From assembly GCA_003557565.1 (NCBI GenBank), contig PWOG01000098.1, forward strand, positions 1 to 5,592: a DNA stretch of 5,592 nt. The letters are read 5' to 3'. A program made the position numbers and the translations under genes. Of this stretch, positions 1-5,511 are shown one piece after another (the first letter of the stretch is position 1; every line of letters begins with the position of its first letter). The notes below the pieces were generated by a model that worked only from the letters and a program-made list of their open reading frames with translations, did not search any database and was not told where the DNA came from. The stretch is from Desulfobulbaceae bacterium. Its GTDB lineage: Bacteria; Desulfobacterota; Desulfobulbia; Desulfobulbales; Desulfurivibrionaceae.

Positions 1-87
1 GGACTGCAACAAATCACCTGGTGAAGCGGCTCTCCAGTGGGCCGCGAGGGATTGAATGGTAAATTTGTTTTCAGATTGAAGATTAAA

Positions 88-106
88 TTGGTTGGTTGGT
101 TGGTTG
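88..106. repeat. TTGG/CCAA tetranucleotide tract
   Basis: The sequence shows 4.75 uninterrupted TTGG units. On the plus strand the run contains four GG pairs separated by TT (90-103). On the minus strand it reads CCAA and lies a few codons inside a small ATG-started frame. Tetranucleotide tracts in the 5' end of a gene are a known cause of slipped-strand phase variation, for example CCAA tracts in Haemophilus haemoglobin-binding protein genes. Whether this tract varies in length is not visible from one sequence. Confidence 0.85.
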
Positions 107-256
107 CAAACTTCGCGTCATGAGCCCCGCTCCTCCCCTGATATTGTTTACCCGCTCTGCCTTGTCCCAATCCCCCTGGCCGACGGCCGTGGTCCCGCAC
201 TGTATCAGCCGTTGTTACTGTATCTGCCACTGTGCAAAAATGGACGGCAGCAGGTG

Positions 257-275
257 CAATATAACAGTTACATTG
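257..275. repeat. AT-rich 9-1-9 dyad
   Basis: Two 9-nt arms flank a single centre base at 266. The arms are CAATATAAC and GTTACATTG. On the minus strand all nine positions can pair, with one G-U wobble. The dyad lies about 30 nt beyond the stop codon of the glycosyltransferase gene. No T-run follows directly in the minus direction, so it is not a standard intrinsic terminator. It could be a transcript-end stem or a protein-binding site; the sequence does not decide. Confidence 0.4.
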
Positions 276-303
276 TGGCGATAATAAAATTAACCTGTCA
301 ATA

Positions 304-1125
304 CTAACTCCGGTCCGCAAGGGCCAGGTAACGGGCGCCTTCCTCCGTCCGGCCGTGCTTCAGGCAGCCCTGGCCGTAGATTTGGCATTTTTTTCGTAAT
401 TCCCGTTTGGCCAGCTCGGTTTGTTCGCGGTTTAAGGCGCCGCTTTGCAGGAGCTTGGTGATGGCGCTGATCCGGAAGCGGTCCATGCCCACCCGGTATT
501 GTACGGAAACCTGGTCCGGGCGGCCGCCGTGTTTTTCGGTGAGAGGTTGATCCAGAAAGAGGACGGGATAGCGGACGGCAAGGCGCAGCCAGAGGTCGTA
601 GTCCTCGCAGCAGGGCAGGGTTTCGTCAAGCAGACCGATGGTGGTAAACAGGCGGCGGCGGGCCATGACAGTTGACATGCCGATGACGCACAGCTCCAGG
701 CTGCGGGCGAAGATGTCGCCGCCTTGCTTGCGGTGGCGTTTTTTCTGGTTTAGCCGTTTGCCATGGCGCCACCAGATTTCTTCGGTGTGGGAGAGCAGGA
801 ATTCCGGCTGGTCGGCCATGGCCCCGACCTGGGCGGAGAGTTTGCCGGGCCGCCAGCGGTCGTCGGAATCGAGAAAGGCCAGCAGGTCGTAACGGGCCTC
901 CTTGATGCCCAGGTTGCGGGCCGCCGCCGGGCCGCGGTTTTCCTGGTAAAGATATTTTAAGTGGGGCTGCCAGGCCGCCACTATCTCGGCGGTCCGGTCG
1001 GTGGAACCGTCATCCACCACCAGCACTTCAAAACAGGGGTAATCCTGGGTCAACACCGAAGCGATGGCGGCTTCGAGGTAATGAGCCCGATTAAAGGCGG
1101 GAATGATAACGCTGACAGGTTCCAT
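304..1125 (-). CDS. Family 2 glycosyltransferase
   Basis: This 273-residue protein is a GT-A fold, family GT2 inverting glycosyltransferase. Such enzymes transfer a sugar from a nucleotide-sugar donor to an acceptor, usually in surface polysaccharide or glycolipid assembly at the cytoplasmic membrane face. The N-terminus has the classic opening (SVIIPAFNRAHYLEAAIASV, residues 5-24). VVDDGSTD at 36-43 holds the nucleotide-binding acidic pair. The metal-binding DxD-type motif DSDD is at 86-89, and an ED pair at 174-175 (CCEDYDLWLRL) is in the usual place of the catalytic base. No transmembrane segment or signal peptide is visible, and the C-terminal ~70 residues are helical and basic. The ATG at 1125 fits the family N-terminus but has no strong ribosome binding site. 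The gene starts 29 nt after the biotin ligase stop, so it is probably translated from the same transcript. Donor and acceptor cannot be predicted, and no polysaccharide cluster is visible. Confidence 0.93.
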   Translation of the reverse strand: MEPVSVIIPAFNRAHYLEAAIASVLTQDYPCFEVLVVDDGSTDRTAEIVAAWQPHLKYLYQENRGPAAARNLGIKEARYDLLAFLDSDDRWRPGKLSAQVGAMADQPEFLLSHTEEIWWRHGKRLNQKKRHRKQGGDIFARSLELCVIGMSTVMARRRLFTTIGLLDETLPCCEDYDLWLRLAVRYPVLFLDQPLTEKHGGRPDQVSVQYRVGMDRFRISAITKLLQSGALNREQTELAKRELRKKCQIYGQGCLKHGRTEEGARYLALADRS

Positions 1126-1154
1126 GACGATTAATTGACCAGAAAAATGTTCAT

Positions 1155-2096
1155 TCAGTCCAGATAGGCGATTTCCCCGGCATACTCGGTAATCTGCGCC
1201 CCGTCTTCAAGATGGCGCAGGACCAGGCCGCCGGAGGAATCGATGGCCTCCACCACCGCTTCGTATTGCGGTCGGCGCTGGATATCAAACCCGAACATCA
1301 CCCGGCGGCCGATGGTGTCGCTGAGCTGCCGCCAGGCCGCCAGTAGAGGATGATGCTCCGGCGGCTCGCCGGAATCACCCTCTTCGGCCAGCTGCCGGGC
1401 CTCGACGTGGTGCAGCAGGCCGATATTCCAGCGCAGCTTGGCCAGCAGTCGGGCCGCCACCTCCTCCAGGGAAACTTCCCGGCCCAGAATGTCTTTCATC
1501 GAACCGGCCATGCCGGCCAGTTCCGGGGGGAAACGGTCATTGTTGACATTGATCCCGATGCCGATCAGCACGTACTCTTCCTCGCCACTCAACCCCCGGT
1601 CGGTTTCGATCAGGGTTCCCGCCAGTTTACGGTTGTCCACCAGGATATCGTTAACCCATTTAATGCTGGCTTCAATCCCGAAGGAGCGCATGGTTTCGGC
1701 GCAGGCCACCCCCACGGCCAGGGGATAAAAACGGCCATGCTGGGGCAGCAGGGTGTTGACCATGACCAGGGTCAGCCAGAGCCCACCGGCGGGGGCATGC
1801 CAGGACCGGGCAAAACGCCCCCGGCCGTCGGCCAGTTCCCGGGCAATAAACACCTGACCGCTGGGAAAGGAGCGCCCCGCCGTTTCATAATCTCTGATCA
1901 GCTCCCGGGCATAATCCATGCAACGGTTCCGGCGCTGGAAAAGCTCAATCCGGCTGCCCACCACCGCCCCGTAAGCCAGAATTTCCGACGCCGCGTCCAC
2001 GGCAAATTCGCGGCGAAATTCCTTTTCGCCTGCGGTCAGTCGCCCCACCAGCTCCGGGGTCAAATCACTGTCGTCCAGTGCTGTTGAACTTGTCAC
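1155..2096 (-). CDS. birA: Biotin-protein ligase family enzyme (BirA-like), divergent
   Basis: The 313-residue product matches biotin-[acetyl-CoA-carboxylase] ligase, which makes biotinyl-5'-AMP and attaches biotin to a carrier lysine. Family marks are GRGR at 91-94 with the RSW that follows, KWVND at 146-150 (Lys146 aligns with E. coli Lys183), RKLAG at 156-160, IGIGINV at 178-184, and a C-terminal BPL_C-like domain from about 255 to the end (AWRQL, IGRRV, GEIAYL). The first ~52 residues are not a recognisable helix-turn-helix, so repressor activity like that of E. coli BirA is not supported. Several positions that contact biotin in E. coli differ: the Ser-Thr pair is Arg58-Cys59, Gln112 is Leu88, and the Gly of the GRGRxGR loop is Ala96. 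Start: GTG at 2096 with GAGG seven nt upstream. The gene is divergent from gspA and heads a probable two-gene unit with the glycosyltransferase. The family is secure; biotin as substrate is less so. Confidence 0.88.
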   Translation of the reverse strand: MTSSTALDDSDLTPELVGRLTAGEKEFRREFAVDAASEILAYGAVVGSRIELFQRRNRCMDYARELIRDYETAGRSFPSGQVFIARELADGRGRFARSWHAPAGGLWLTLVMVNTLLPQHGRFYPLAVGVACAETMRSFGIEASIKWVNDILVDNRKLAGTLIETDRGLSGEEEYVLIGIGINVNNDRFPPELAGMAGSMKDILGREVSLEEVAARLLAKLRWNIGLLHHVEARQLAEEGDSGEPPEHHPLLAAWRQLSDTIGRRVMFGFDIQRRPQYEAVVEAIDSSGGLVLRHLEDGAQITEYAGEIAYLD

Positions 2097-2103
2097 TGTG
2101 AGT

Positions 2104-2107
2104 CCTC
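2104..2107 (-). promoter_or_regulatory. Ribosome binding site for the GTG start of birA
   Basis: On the minus strand GAGG sits seven nt before the GTG at 2096-2094. It supports this GTG as the start. There is no nearby in-frame ATG to compete. Confidence 0.65.
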
Positions 2108-2115
2108 AACAATAA

Positions 2116-2121
2116 ATTATA
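2116..2121 (-). promoter_or_regulatory. Possible -10 box for birA and the glycosyltransferase gene
   Basis: The minus strand reads a perfect TATAAT here. Transcription would start near 2109, giving a leader of only about 12-14 nt that still contains the GAGG ribosome binding site. The -35 region at a 17-nt spacing is TTCTTT, a poor match, so this is a plausible but unproven sigma-70 promoter. Confidence 0.4.
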
Positions 2122-2207
2122 GATAAAAAACCTTCCCCAAAGAAGATACATCATAACCGCAACCGTTTTGGGCGCCGACAATTTTAATTTCCTGCCGCCA
2201 TGGAACA

Positions 2208-2219
2208 AACACCAGTGTT
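2208..2219. promoter_or_regulatory. Short dyad in the divergent intergenic region
   Basis: The arms AACAC and GTGTT flank CA, making a perfect 5-2-5 dyad 54 nt before the gspA start. It lies between divergent genes, where operators are common. It is short enough to be chance, and I do not recognise a specific regulator site. Confidence 0.2.
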
Positions 2220-2262
2220 CGGCGAAAAATCTTGACTAAACGGACCCATCAGGGTATGCAAA

Positions 2263-2268
2263 AAGGTG
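2263..2268 (+). promoter_or_regulatory. Ribosome binding site that sets the gspA start
   Basis: AAGGTG lies five nt before the ATG at 2274. In-frame alternatives upstream are a TTG at 2232 and an ATG at 2256. The ATG at 2256 has only AGGGT directly against it, and the TTG has no clear site. The 2274 start also gives the family's usual N-terminus (MYEQHFGFDHKPFAITPDPR). Confidence 0.75.
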
Positions 2269-2273
2269 CGATT

Positions 2274-3956
2274 ATGTATGAACAACACTTCGGATTTGAC
2301 CACAAGCCCTTTGCCATAACCCCCGACCCGCGCTACCTCTACCTCAGCGACCGGCATCGCGAGGCCCTAGCTCACCTGCTCTACGGGGTCAGTGAAGGCG
2401 GCGGTTTCGTTCAGCTAACCGGTGAGGTCGGCACCGGCAAAACCACCCTGTGCCGCAGTCTCCTTGAGCAGTTGCCCCCCGAGGTCGATATCGCCCTGAT
2501 CCTCAACCCGCGCCTGGATGCCGTCGAACTGGTGGCCGCCATCTGCGACGAGCTCAAGGCCTCCTGTCCCCCCGGCTGCACCAGCCTCAAAGTGCTGGTC
2601 GGCATCTTAAACGACCACCTGCTGCAAAGTCACGCCGCCGGCCGTCGGACGGTGATGGTCATCGACGAGGCTCAGAACCTGAACCCGGATGTGCTGGAAC
2701 AACTCCGTTTGCTGACCAACCTGGAGACCTCGGAGAGCAAGCTGCTGGAAATTATTCTCCTCGGCCAGCCGGAATTGCGCGAAATTCTGGACCGCCCGGA
2801 GCTGCGGCAGCTGGCCCAACGGATCACCGCCCGCTATCATCTCGGCACCCTGAGCCCCGAGGAAACCATGGCCTATGTCCGCCACCGTCTGCGGGTGGCC
2901 GGGGTCAGCCGGCCTCTTTTCACCCCCGGTGCCTTGAAGTCCCTGGCCGGACTCAGCGGCGGGGTGCCGCGCCTGATCAACGTGATCTGTGACCGCGCCC
3001 TGCTGGGGGCCTATGTGGAAGATCGCAACGAGGTCGATAAACAAATTATCCAAAGGGCCGCCCGGGAGGTCCAGGCCCAGGGCAACCTCCCCGAACGCTG
3101 GCGACGCTCCCTGGGCGCCCCGGCAATGCGCCGCCGCCTGCTGGCGGCCATGCTGGTCCTGGCCCTGATCCCTGCGGCAATGCTGGCCCACCGGACAATG
3201 CCCGAGTATATTCCCTCATGGCCGGAGAAAAATATTGCCGAAAAGCAAAACACCCCGGTCGAATCAACAGATGAGCTGGCACAGTGGTTGGCTGCCCTCA
3301 ACGGTGACGCCGAAGCCAGGGCCGACGCCGAAACCACGGCCTGGGAAAATCTGTTCGAGCTCTGGGGGGCCGAGTATCATGATGGCAACCGTTCTCCCTG
3401 CCACCAGGCCCGGGAACTGGGCCTGGAATGCCGGGAAGATACCGGCAACTGGACCATGCTGCGCCGCCTGGACCGCCCGGCCCTGCTCCGGTTAAACGGC
3501 CCCGACGGGACCGGTACCGCGCTCCTGACTTCCCTGGACCGGGACCGGGCGGTAATCAACCTGGCCGGCGAAGTGCTGGCCCTGCCAATAAACACCCTGG
3601 AACAATACTGGTACGGCGACTACCGCATCCTCTGGCGCCCGCCCCTTGAAGCCGAACTGCTGCGGGAAGGCGACCGGGGGCCGGCGGTGAGACAACTGCG
3701 ATCGCTGTTGGCCCAACAGGGCGCCGCCGGCCATGAGAACGAGAATGAAATGACGACGACCGACGACCGGCACGACTACTTCGACGCCGACCTGGCCGCC
3801 AGGGTCGCCGAATTTCAGGCGGCCCACGGCTTGCAGACCGACGGTATCGTCGGCCCCCAGACCCTGCTGTGGATGAGCCGCTCCCCGACCAAACCGGAAA
3901 CCCCGCGCCTTACTCCCACGGACAAAACCGAAATGAACCAAAACAGTAAGGACTGA
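2274..3956 (+). CDS. gspA: GspA/ExeA-type AAA+ ATPase with peptidoglycan-binding domain
   Basis: This 560-residue protein is the ExeA/GspA membrane ATPase of type II secretion. In Aeromonas, ExeA with ExeB is needed to place the secretin in the outer membrane and binds peptidoglycan. The cytoplasmic AAA+ module covers about 1-270: N-terminal YEQHFGF...PDPRYLYLS, Walker A GEVGTGKTT at 50-58, Walker B VMVIDEAQN at 127-135, LLGQPEL at 162-168 as sensor 1, and GGVPRLIN at 229-236 as sensor 2. One membrane helix lies at about 288-304 after a basic stretch (RRR at 286-288). The periplasmic part has a middle domain (about 335-456) resembling the peptidase C39-like fold seen in this family, apparently without the catalytic His, then a PG_binding_1 domain at about 463-535 (LREGDRGPAVRQLRSLL ... 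DGIVGPQTLLWM). The last ~25 residues are hydrophilic. The stop is 10 nt before gspB, so the two are almost certainly co-transcribed and coupled. Confidence 0.93.
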   Translation: MYEQHFGFDHKPFAITPDPRYLYLSDRHREALAHLLYGVSEGGGFVQLTGEVGTGKTTLCRSLLEQLPPEVDIALILNPRLDAVELVAAICDELKASCPPGCTSLKVLVGILNDHLLQSHAAGRRTVMVIDEAQNLNPDVLEQLRLLTNLETSESKLLEIILLGQPELREILDRPELRQLAQRITARYHLGTLSPEETMAYVRHRLRVAGVSRPLFTPGALKSLAGLSGGVPRLINVICDRALLGAYVEDRNEVDKQIIQRAAREVQAQGNLPERWRRSLGAPAMRRRLLAAMLVLALIPAAMLAHRTMPEYIPSWPEKNIAEKQNTPVESTDELAQWLAALNGDAEARADAETTAWENLFELWGAEYHDGNRSPCHQARELGLECREDTGNWTMLRRLDRPALLRLNGPDGTGTALLTSLDRDRAVINLAGEVLALPINTLEQYWYGDYRILWRPPLEAELLREGDRGPAVRQLRSLLAQQGAAGHENENEMTTTDDRHDYFDADLAARVAEFQAAHGLQTDGIVGPQTLLWMSRSPTKPETPRLTPTDKTEMNQNSKD

Positions 3957-3966
3957 CCCCGGGATC

Positions 3967-4620
3967 ATGTCATATATCTTAGAAGCCCTTAAAAAATCCG
4001 AACGTGAACGAAACCTTGGCAAGGTCCCGCGTCTTGGCACTCTCCAGGAAATCACCAGCCCCGCCTCCCGGGGACCATCCCGGCCCTGGCTGGTGCCGGT
4101 ACTGCTGATCAATACGGTGCTGTTGCTCGGACTGCTGGGCTATCTTATTGCTGCTCCGGCAGCGCCCGGTGGGCTGTGGGCCAAATGGAGCCAAGGCACC
4201 GCCCCCACCACCGCTGGTAACGCGGAAAAAACCTCGGCGGCGACCACCGGCGCGGATGAAAAAGCAACACCGGCTGTTGCCGCAATACCCAAAAGCCCCG
4301 CCCGGGCATCTTCCGTTACCCCGGTCACACCGGCTCCGGCCGGGCAGCAGGAGCCCGCCGCTGAGACCGACATCCAAAAACGGCAGTCCCCAACGGCGCC
4401 CAGCTTGAGCGAGCTGCCGGAGGAGTTCAGGCAAAGGGTGGTTGTTCCCACCCTGGAGGTACATGTTTATTCAGCACGTCCGGACCGCCGCTTCATCATG
4501 ACCGGCGGGCGTCAGTACCAGGAAGGTGACCGGCTGCCCGGAGATTTGAAACTGGAAAAGATAACCTCAAGCGGGGTTGAACTCTCCCACCAGAACCAGC
4601 GTTTCCACCTGGACCGCTGA
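3967..4620 (+). CDS. gspB: GspB/ExeB-type type II secretion assembly protein
   Basis: The 217-residue product is the partner of GspA. In Aeromonas the ExeA-ExeB complex acts in the inner membrane and periplasm to support secretin assembly. The N-terminus (MSYILEALKKSERERNLGKV) is the family signature and is cytoplasmic. A single membrane helix spans about 41-63 (WLVPVLLINTVLLLGLLGYL). A long low-complexity Pro/Ala/Thr linker at about 64-145 is suited to crossing the periplasm. The C-terminal domain (about 156-216: PTLEVHVYSARPDRRFIMTG ... YQEGDRLPGDLKLEKI ... GVELSHQNQRFHL) matches the GspB C-terminal domain, which in size and pattern resembles the GspC homology region. The ATG at 3967 follows the gspA stop by 10 nt. 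The only Shine-Dalgarno-like bases are GGGA two nt away or AAGGA 14 nt away, so coupling to gspA translation is likely. No gspC-N genes are in the window. Confidence 0.92.
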   Translation: MSYILEALKKSERERNLGKVPRLGTLQEITSPASRGPSRPWLVPVLLINTVLLLGLLGYLIAAPAAPGGLWAKWSQGTAPTTAGNAEKTSAATTGADEKATPAVAAIPKSPARASSVTPVTPAPAGQQEPAAETDIQKRQSPTAPSLSELPEEFRQRVVVPTLEVHVYSARPDRRFIMTGGRQYQEGDRLPGDLKLEKITSSGVELSHQNQRFHLDR

Positions 4621-4674
4621 CAATCCGTACCCCAACAGCCACACCAGCAACTGTAGATCTAACTGGCCGTATCA

Positions 4675-4688
4675 TAGGGAGTAGGGAG
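4675..4688. repeat. Tandem heptamer TAGGGAG, two copies
   Basis: Two exact TAGGGAG units are followed by TAAGG. Heptamers of this GGGAGTA type are a known kind of short tandem repeat in bacterial intergenic DNA. Two copies are too few to say more. Confidence 0.55.
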
Positions 4689-4733
4689 TAAGGTGCGACG
4701 CGGCTGCCTGGGTTACCTGTAACTGAGATCACG

Positions 4734-4860
4734 GGGTACAAGGGGAAGCGGTCACAGGGTGCCGCAGGTTGTGGTGATCGGGACGGCGAAGCGTACATCA
4801 GTACGTGAGCCGGCATGATCGCCGCAAGATGCGGTGCCATGTGATCGCTTACGGTTACCC
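4734..4860 (+). repeat. Large imperfect inverted repeat, possible structured RNA or REP/MITE-like element
   Basis: By hand pairing, arms 4734-4796 and 4801-4860 fold around an ATCA apex (4797-4800). Blocks, from the apex outward: 4791-4796 with 4801-4806 (6 pairs); 4784-4787 with 4809-4812 (4); 4769-4779 with 4817-4827 (11); 4758-4766 with 4830-4838 (9); 4746-4756 with 4840-4850 (11); 4734-4738 with 4856-4860 (5). That is 46 pairs, six of them G-U read on the plus strand. Interruptions are small and mostly G-A or G-G. The right arm ends directly before the stop codon (4863-4861) of the minus-strand gene. No transposase or target-site duplication is visible. The structure is clear; function and family are unknown to me. 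Confidence 0.75.
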
Positions 4861-5511
4861 TTATTCCCATTCGGCCTTGACGCGGGTGATTATCTTTTCG
4901 ATGAGGGGCAGACGATCCTCGGGACAAATCCCGAACAGAGGCTCGCCCTGCTCCACGCTGACCCCGGGTTTGAAATAAACCGAATGGATAATTCCCGGCT
5001 CACCGTCGTAATATACCGGAGTATCACGTTTCATCAAGGACATGGTCAGGACCTCGTCACCGGGCTTGATGCTCACGGAGCGCTGTCCATACTTGTCGAT
5101 CCGGGACTGCAGATCCATGGAAAAATAATACTTGGCCTTTTCCGGAGCCGAATAAGGGGTCAGCACCTGGCGCAGAATATATTCGACGATCTCTCTTTTC
5201 TTGAGGGGATGACGGATGGTAAGTACATGCTCCCCGGCCTCGACGAAACTCCCTTCAAGGTCGGTGCGCACCATGTCCACCTGGCCGTTAATAAAGGAAT
5301 TGATCCGCTTGAGGTTGCGCTCCCGCTCCAGCTCATAGAGCAGAGTTCCGGGGATATGATGAAACTTGCCGGAAGGACCGGCCACCTCGTCGCCCTTTCG
5401 CACCTTACAGCGCAACCGCCCGGTATGCGAGGTCCGGACCTCCCGGTAATCGTAGGGATCGGCCCGATACCGGCTCAATATGGCATCAAAATCAATATCA
5501 TGTTCCTGCAT
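4861..5511 (-). CDS. Protein with biotinyl/lipoyl-like hairpin domains, function unknown
   Basis: This 216-residue soluble protein has no signal peptide or membrane helix. It contains repeated motifs of the single-hybrid (biotinyl/lipoyl) fold: a first glycine-rich hairpin at about 27-47 (TGRLRCKVRKGDEV), a second at 75-100 (NGQVDMV ... GSFVEAGEHVLTI), and a third at about 148-195 (KPGDEVLTMSLMKRD ... GIIHSVYFKPGVSVEQGEPL). The last half-motif aligns without gaps to the C-terminal half of classical biotin carrier domains. Where carriers have Ala-Met-Lys-Met, this one has Leu-Met-Lys-Arg, with Lys161 one residue further from the conserved Gly and a shorter preceding hairpin. It could be a modified carrier, or an unmodified relative such as an HlyD-like adaptor. 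The ATG at 5511 was chosen over a TTG at 5523 because GGAG sits six nt before it. Its transcription partner, if any, is beyond the right edge. Confidence 0.7.
   Translation of the reverse strand: MQEHDIDFDAILSRYRADPYDYREVRTSHTGRLRCKVRKGDEVAGPSGKFHHIPGTLLYELERERNLKRINSFINGQVDMVRTDLEGSFVEAGEHVLTIRHPLKKREIVEYILRQVLTPYSAPEKAKYYFSMDLQSRIDKYGQRSVSIKPGDEVLTMSLMKRDTPVYYDGEPGIIHSVYFKPGVSVEQGEPLFGICPEDRLPLIEKIITRVKAEWE

Larger units (their letters stand above)
1..303. other. Left-edge region without a convincing gene
   Basis: No complete gene is supported here. Short open plus-strand frames run in from the left edge and stop at 53-55 (TGA) and 60-62 (TAA); either could be the 3' end of an upstream gene, but neither is recognisable. 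On the minus strand an ATG at 119-121, preceded by a purine-rich GGGGAGGAG, opens a frame that stops after 12 codons, just past a CCAA tetranucleotide tract. The two other minus frames stay open from there to the left edge. The region also has an 11-bp GC palindrome at 178-188 and an AT-rich dyad at 257-275. I see no RNA gene and no clear T-tailed terminator for the glycosyltransferase gene that ends at 304. Confidence 0.5.
4621..4860. other. Convergent intergenic spacer
   Basis: The two flanking genes converge on this 240-bp spacer. It holds no protein-like reading frame. The left third has a palindromic TAGATCTA at about 4653-4660 and a doubled TAGGGAG heptamer. The right half is one large imperfect inverted repeat. 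No strong stem followed by a T-run is seen, so how gspAB transcription ends is not clear. GGTTACC occurs at 4711-4717 and again at 4853-4859, the second near the right end of the inverted repeat. Confidence 0.6.

Noticed and set aside
24..58. CRISPR-repeat-like segment ending in GGGATTGAA
   Set aside because: It faintly resembles type I-C repeats, but there is only one copy, no spacer-repeat periodicity and no cas gene in view.
178..188. 11-base GC palindrome GGCCGACGGCC as a terminator stem
   Set aside because: The centre is one base, arms are five, and no T-run follows on either strand.
296..301. Perfect TTGACA on the minus strand as a -35 box
   Set aside because: No acceptable -10 box lies 16-18 nt downstream; the nearest TATTAT is only about 9 nt away.
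1350..2087. Long plus-strand frame opposite the biotin ligase gene
   Set aside because: It is antisense to a gene with clear ligase motifs, and such frames are expected in GC-rich coding DNA.
2232..2260. Sigma-70-like promoter TTGACT, 17 nt, TATGCA before gspA
   Set aside because: The -35 is good, but the -10 matches at only three positions, and transcription would begin near 2267, cutting into the gspA ribosome binding site.
3492..4112. 206-residue minus-strand frame opposite gspA and gspB
   Set aside because: It is a shadow of two well-supported genes and shows no recognisable domain.
4806..4842. Separate local hairpin CATG/CGCCGCA with loop AGA as a bidirectional terminator
   Set aside because: It competes with the longer inverted repeat for the same bases and has no T-run on either side.
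4496..4927. 143-residue minus-strand reading frame across the convergent spacer
   Set aside because: It overlaps both the gspB 3' end and the start-distal part of the biotinyl-like gene, runs through the inverted repeat, and has no family features.
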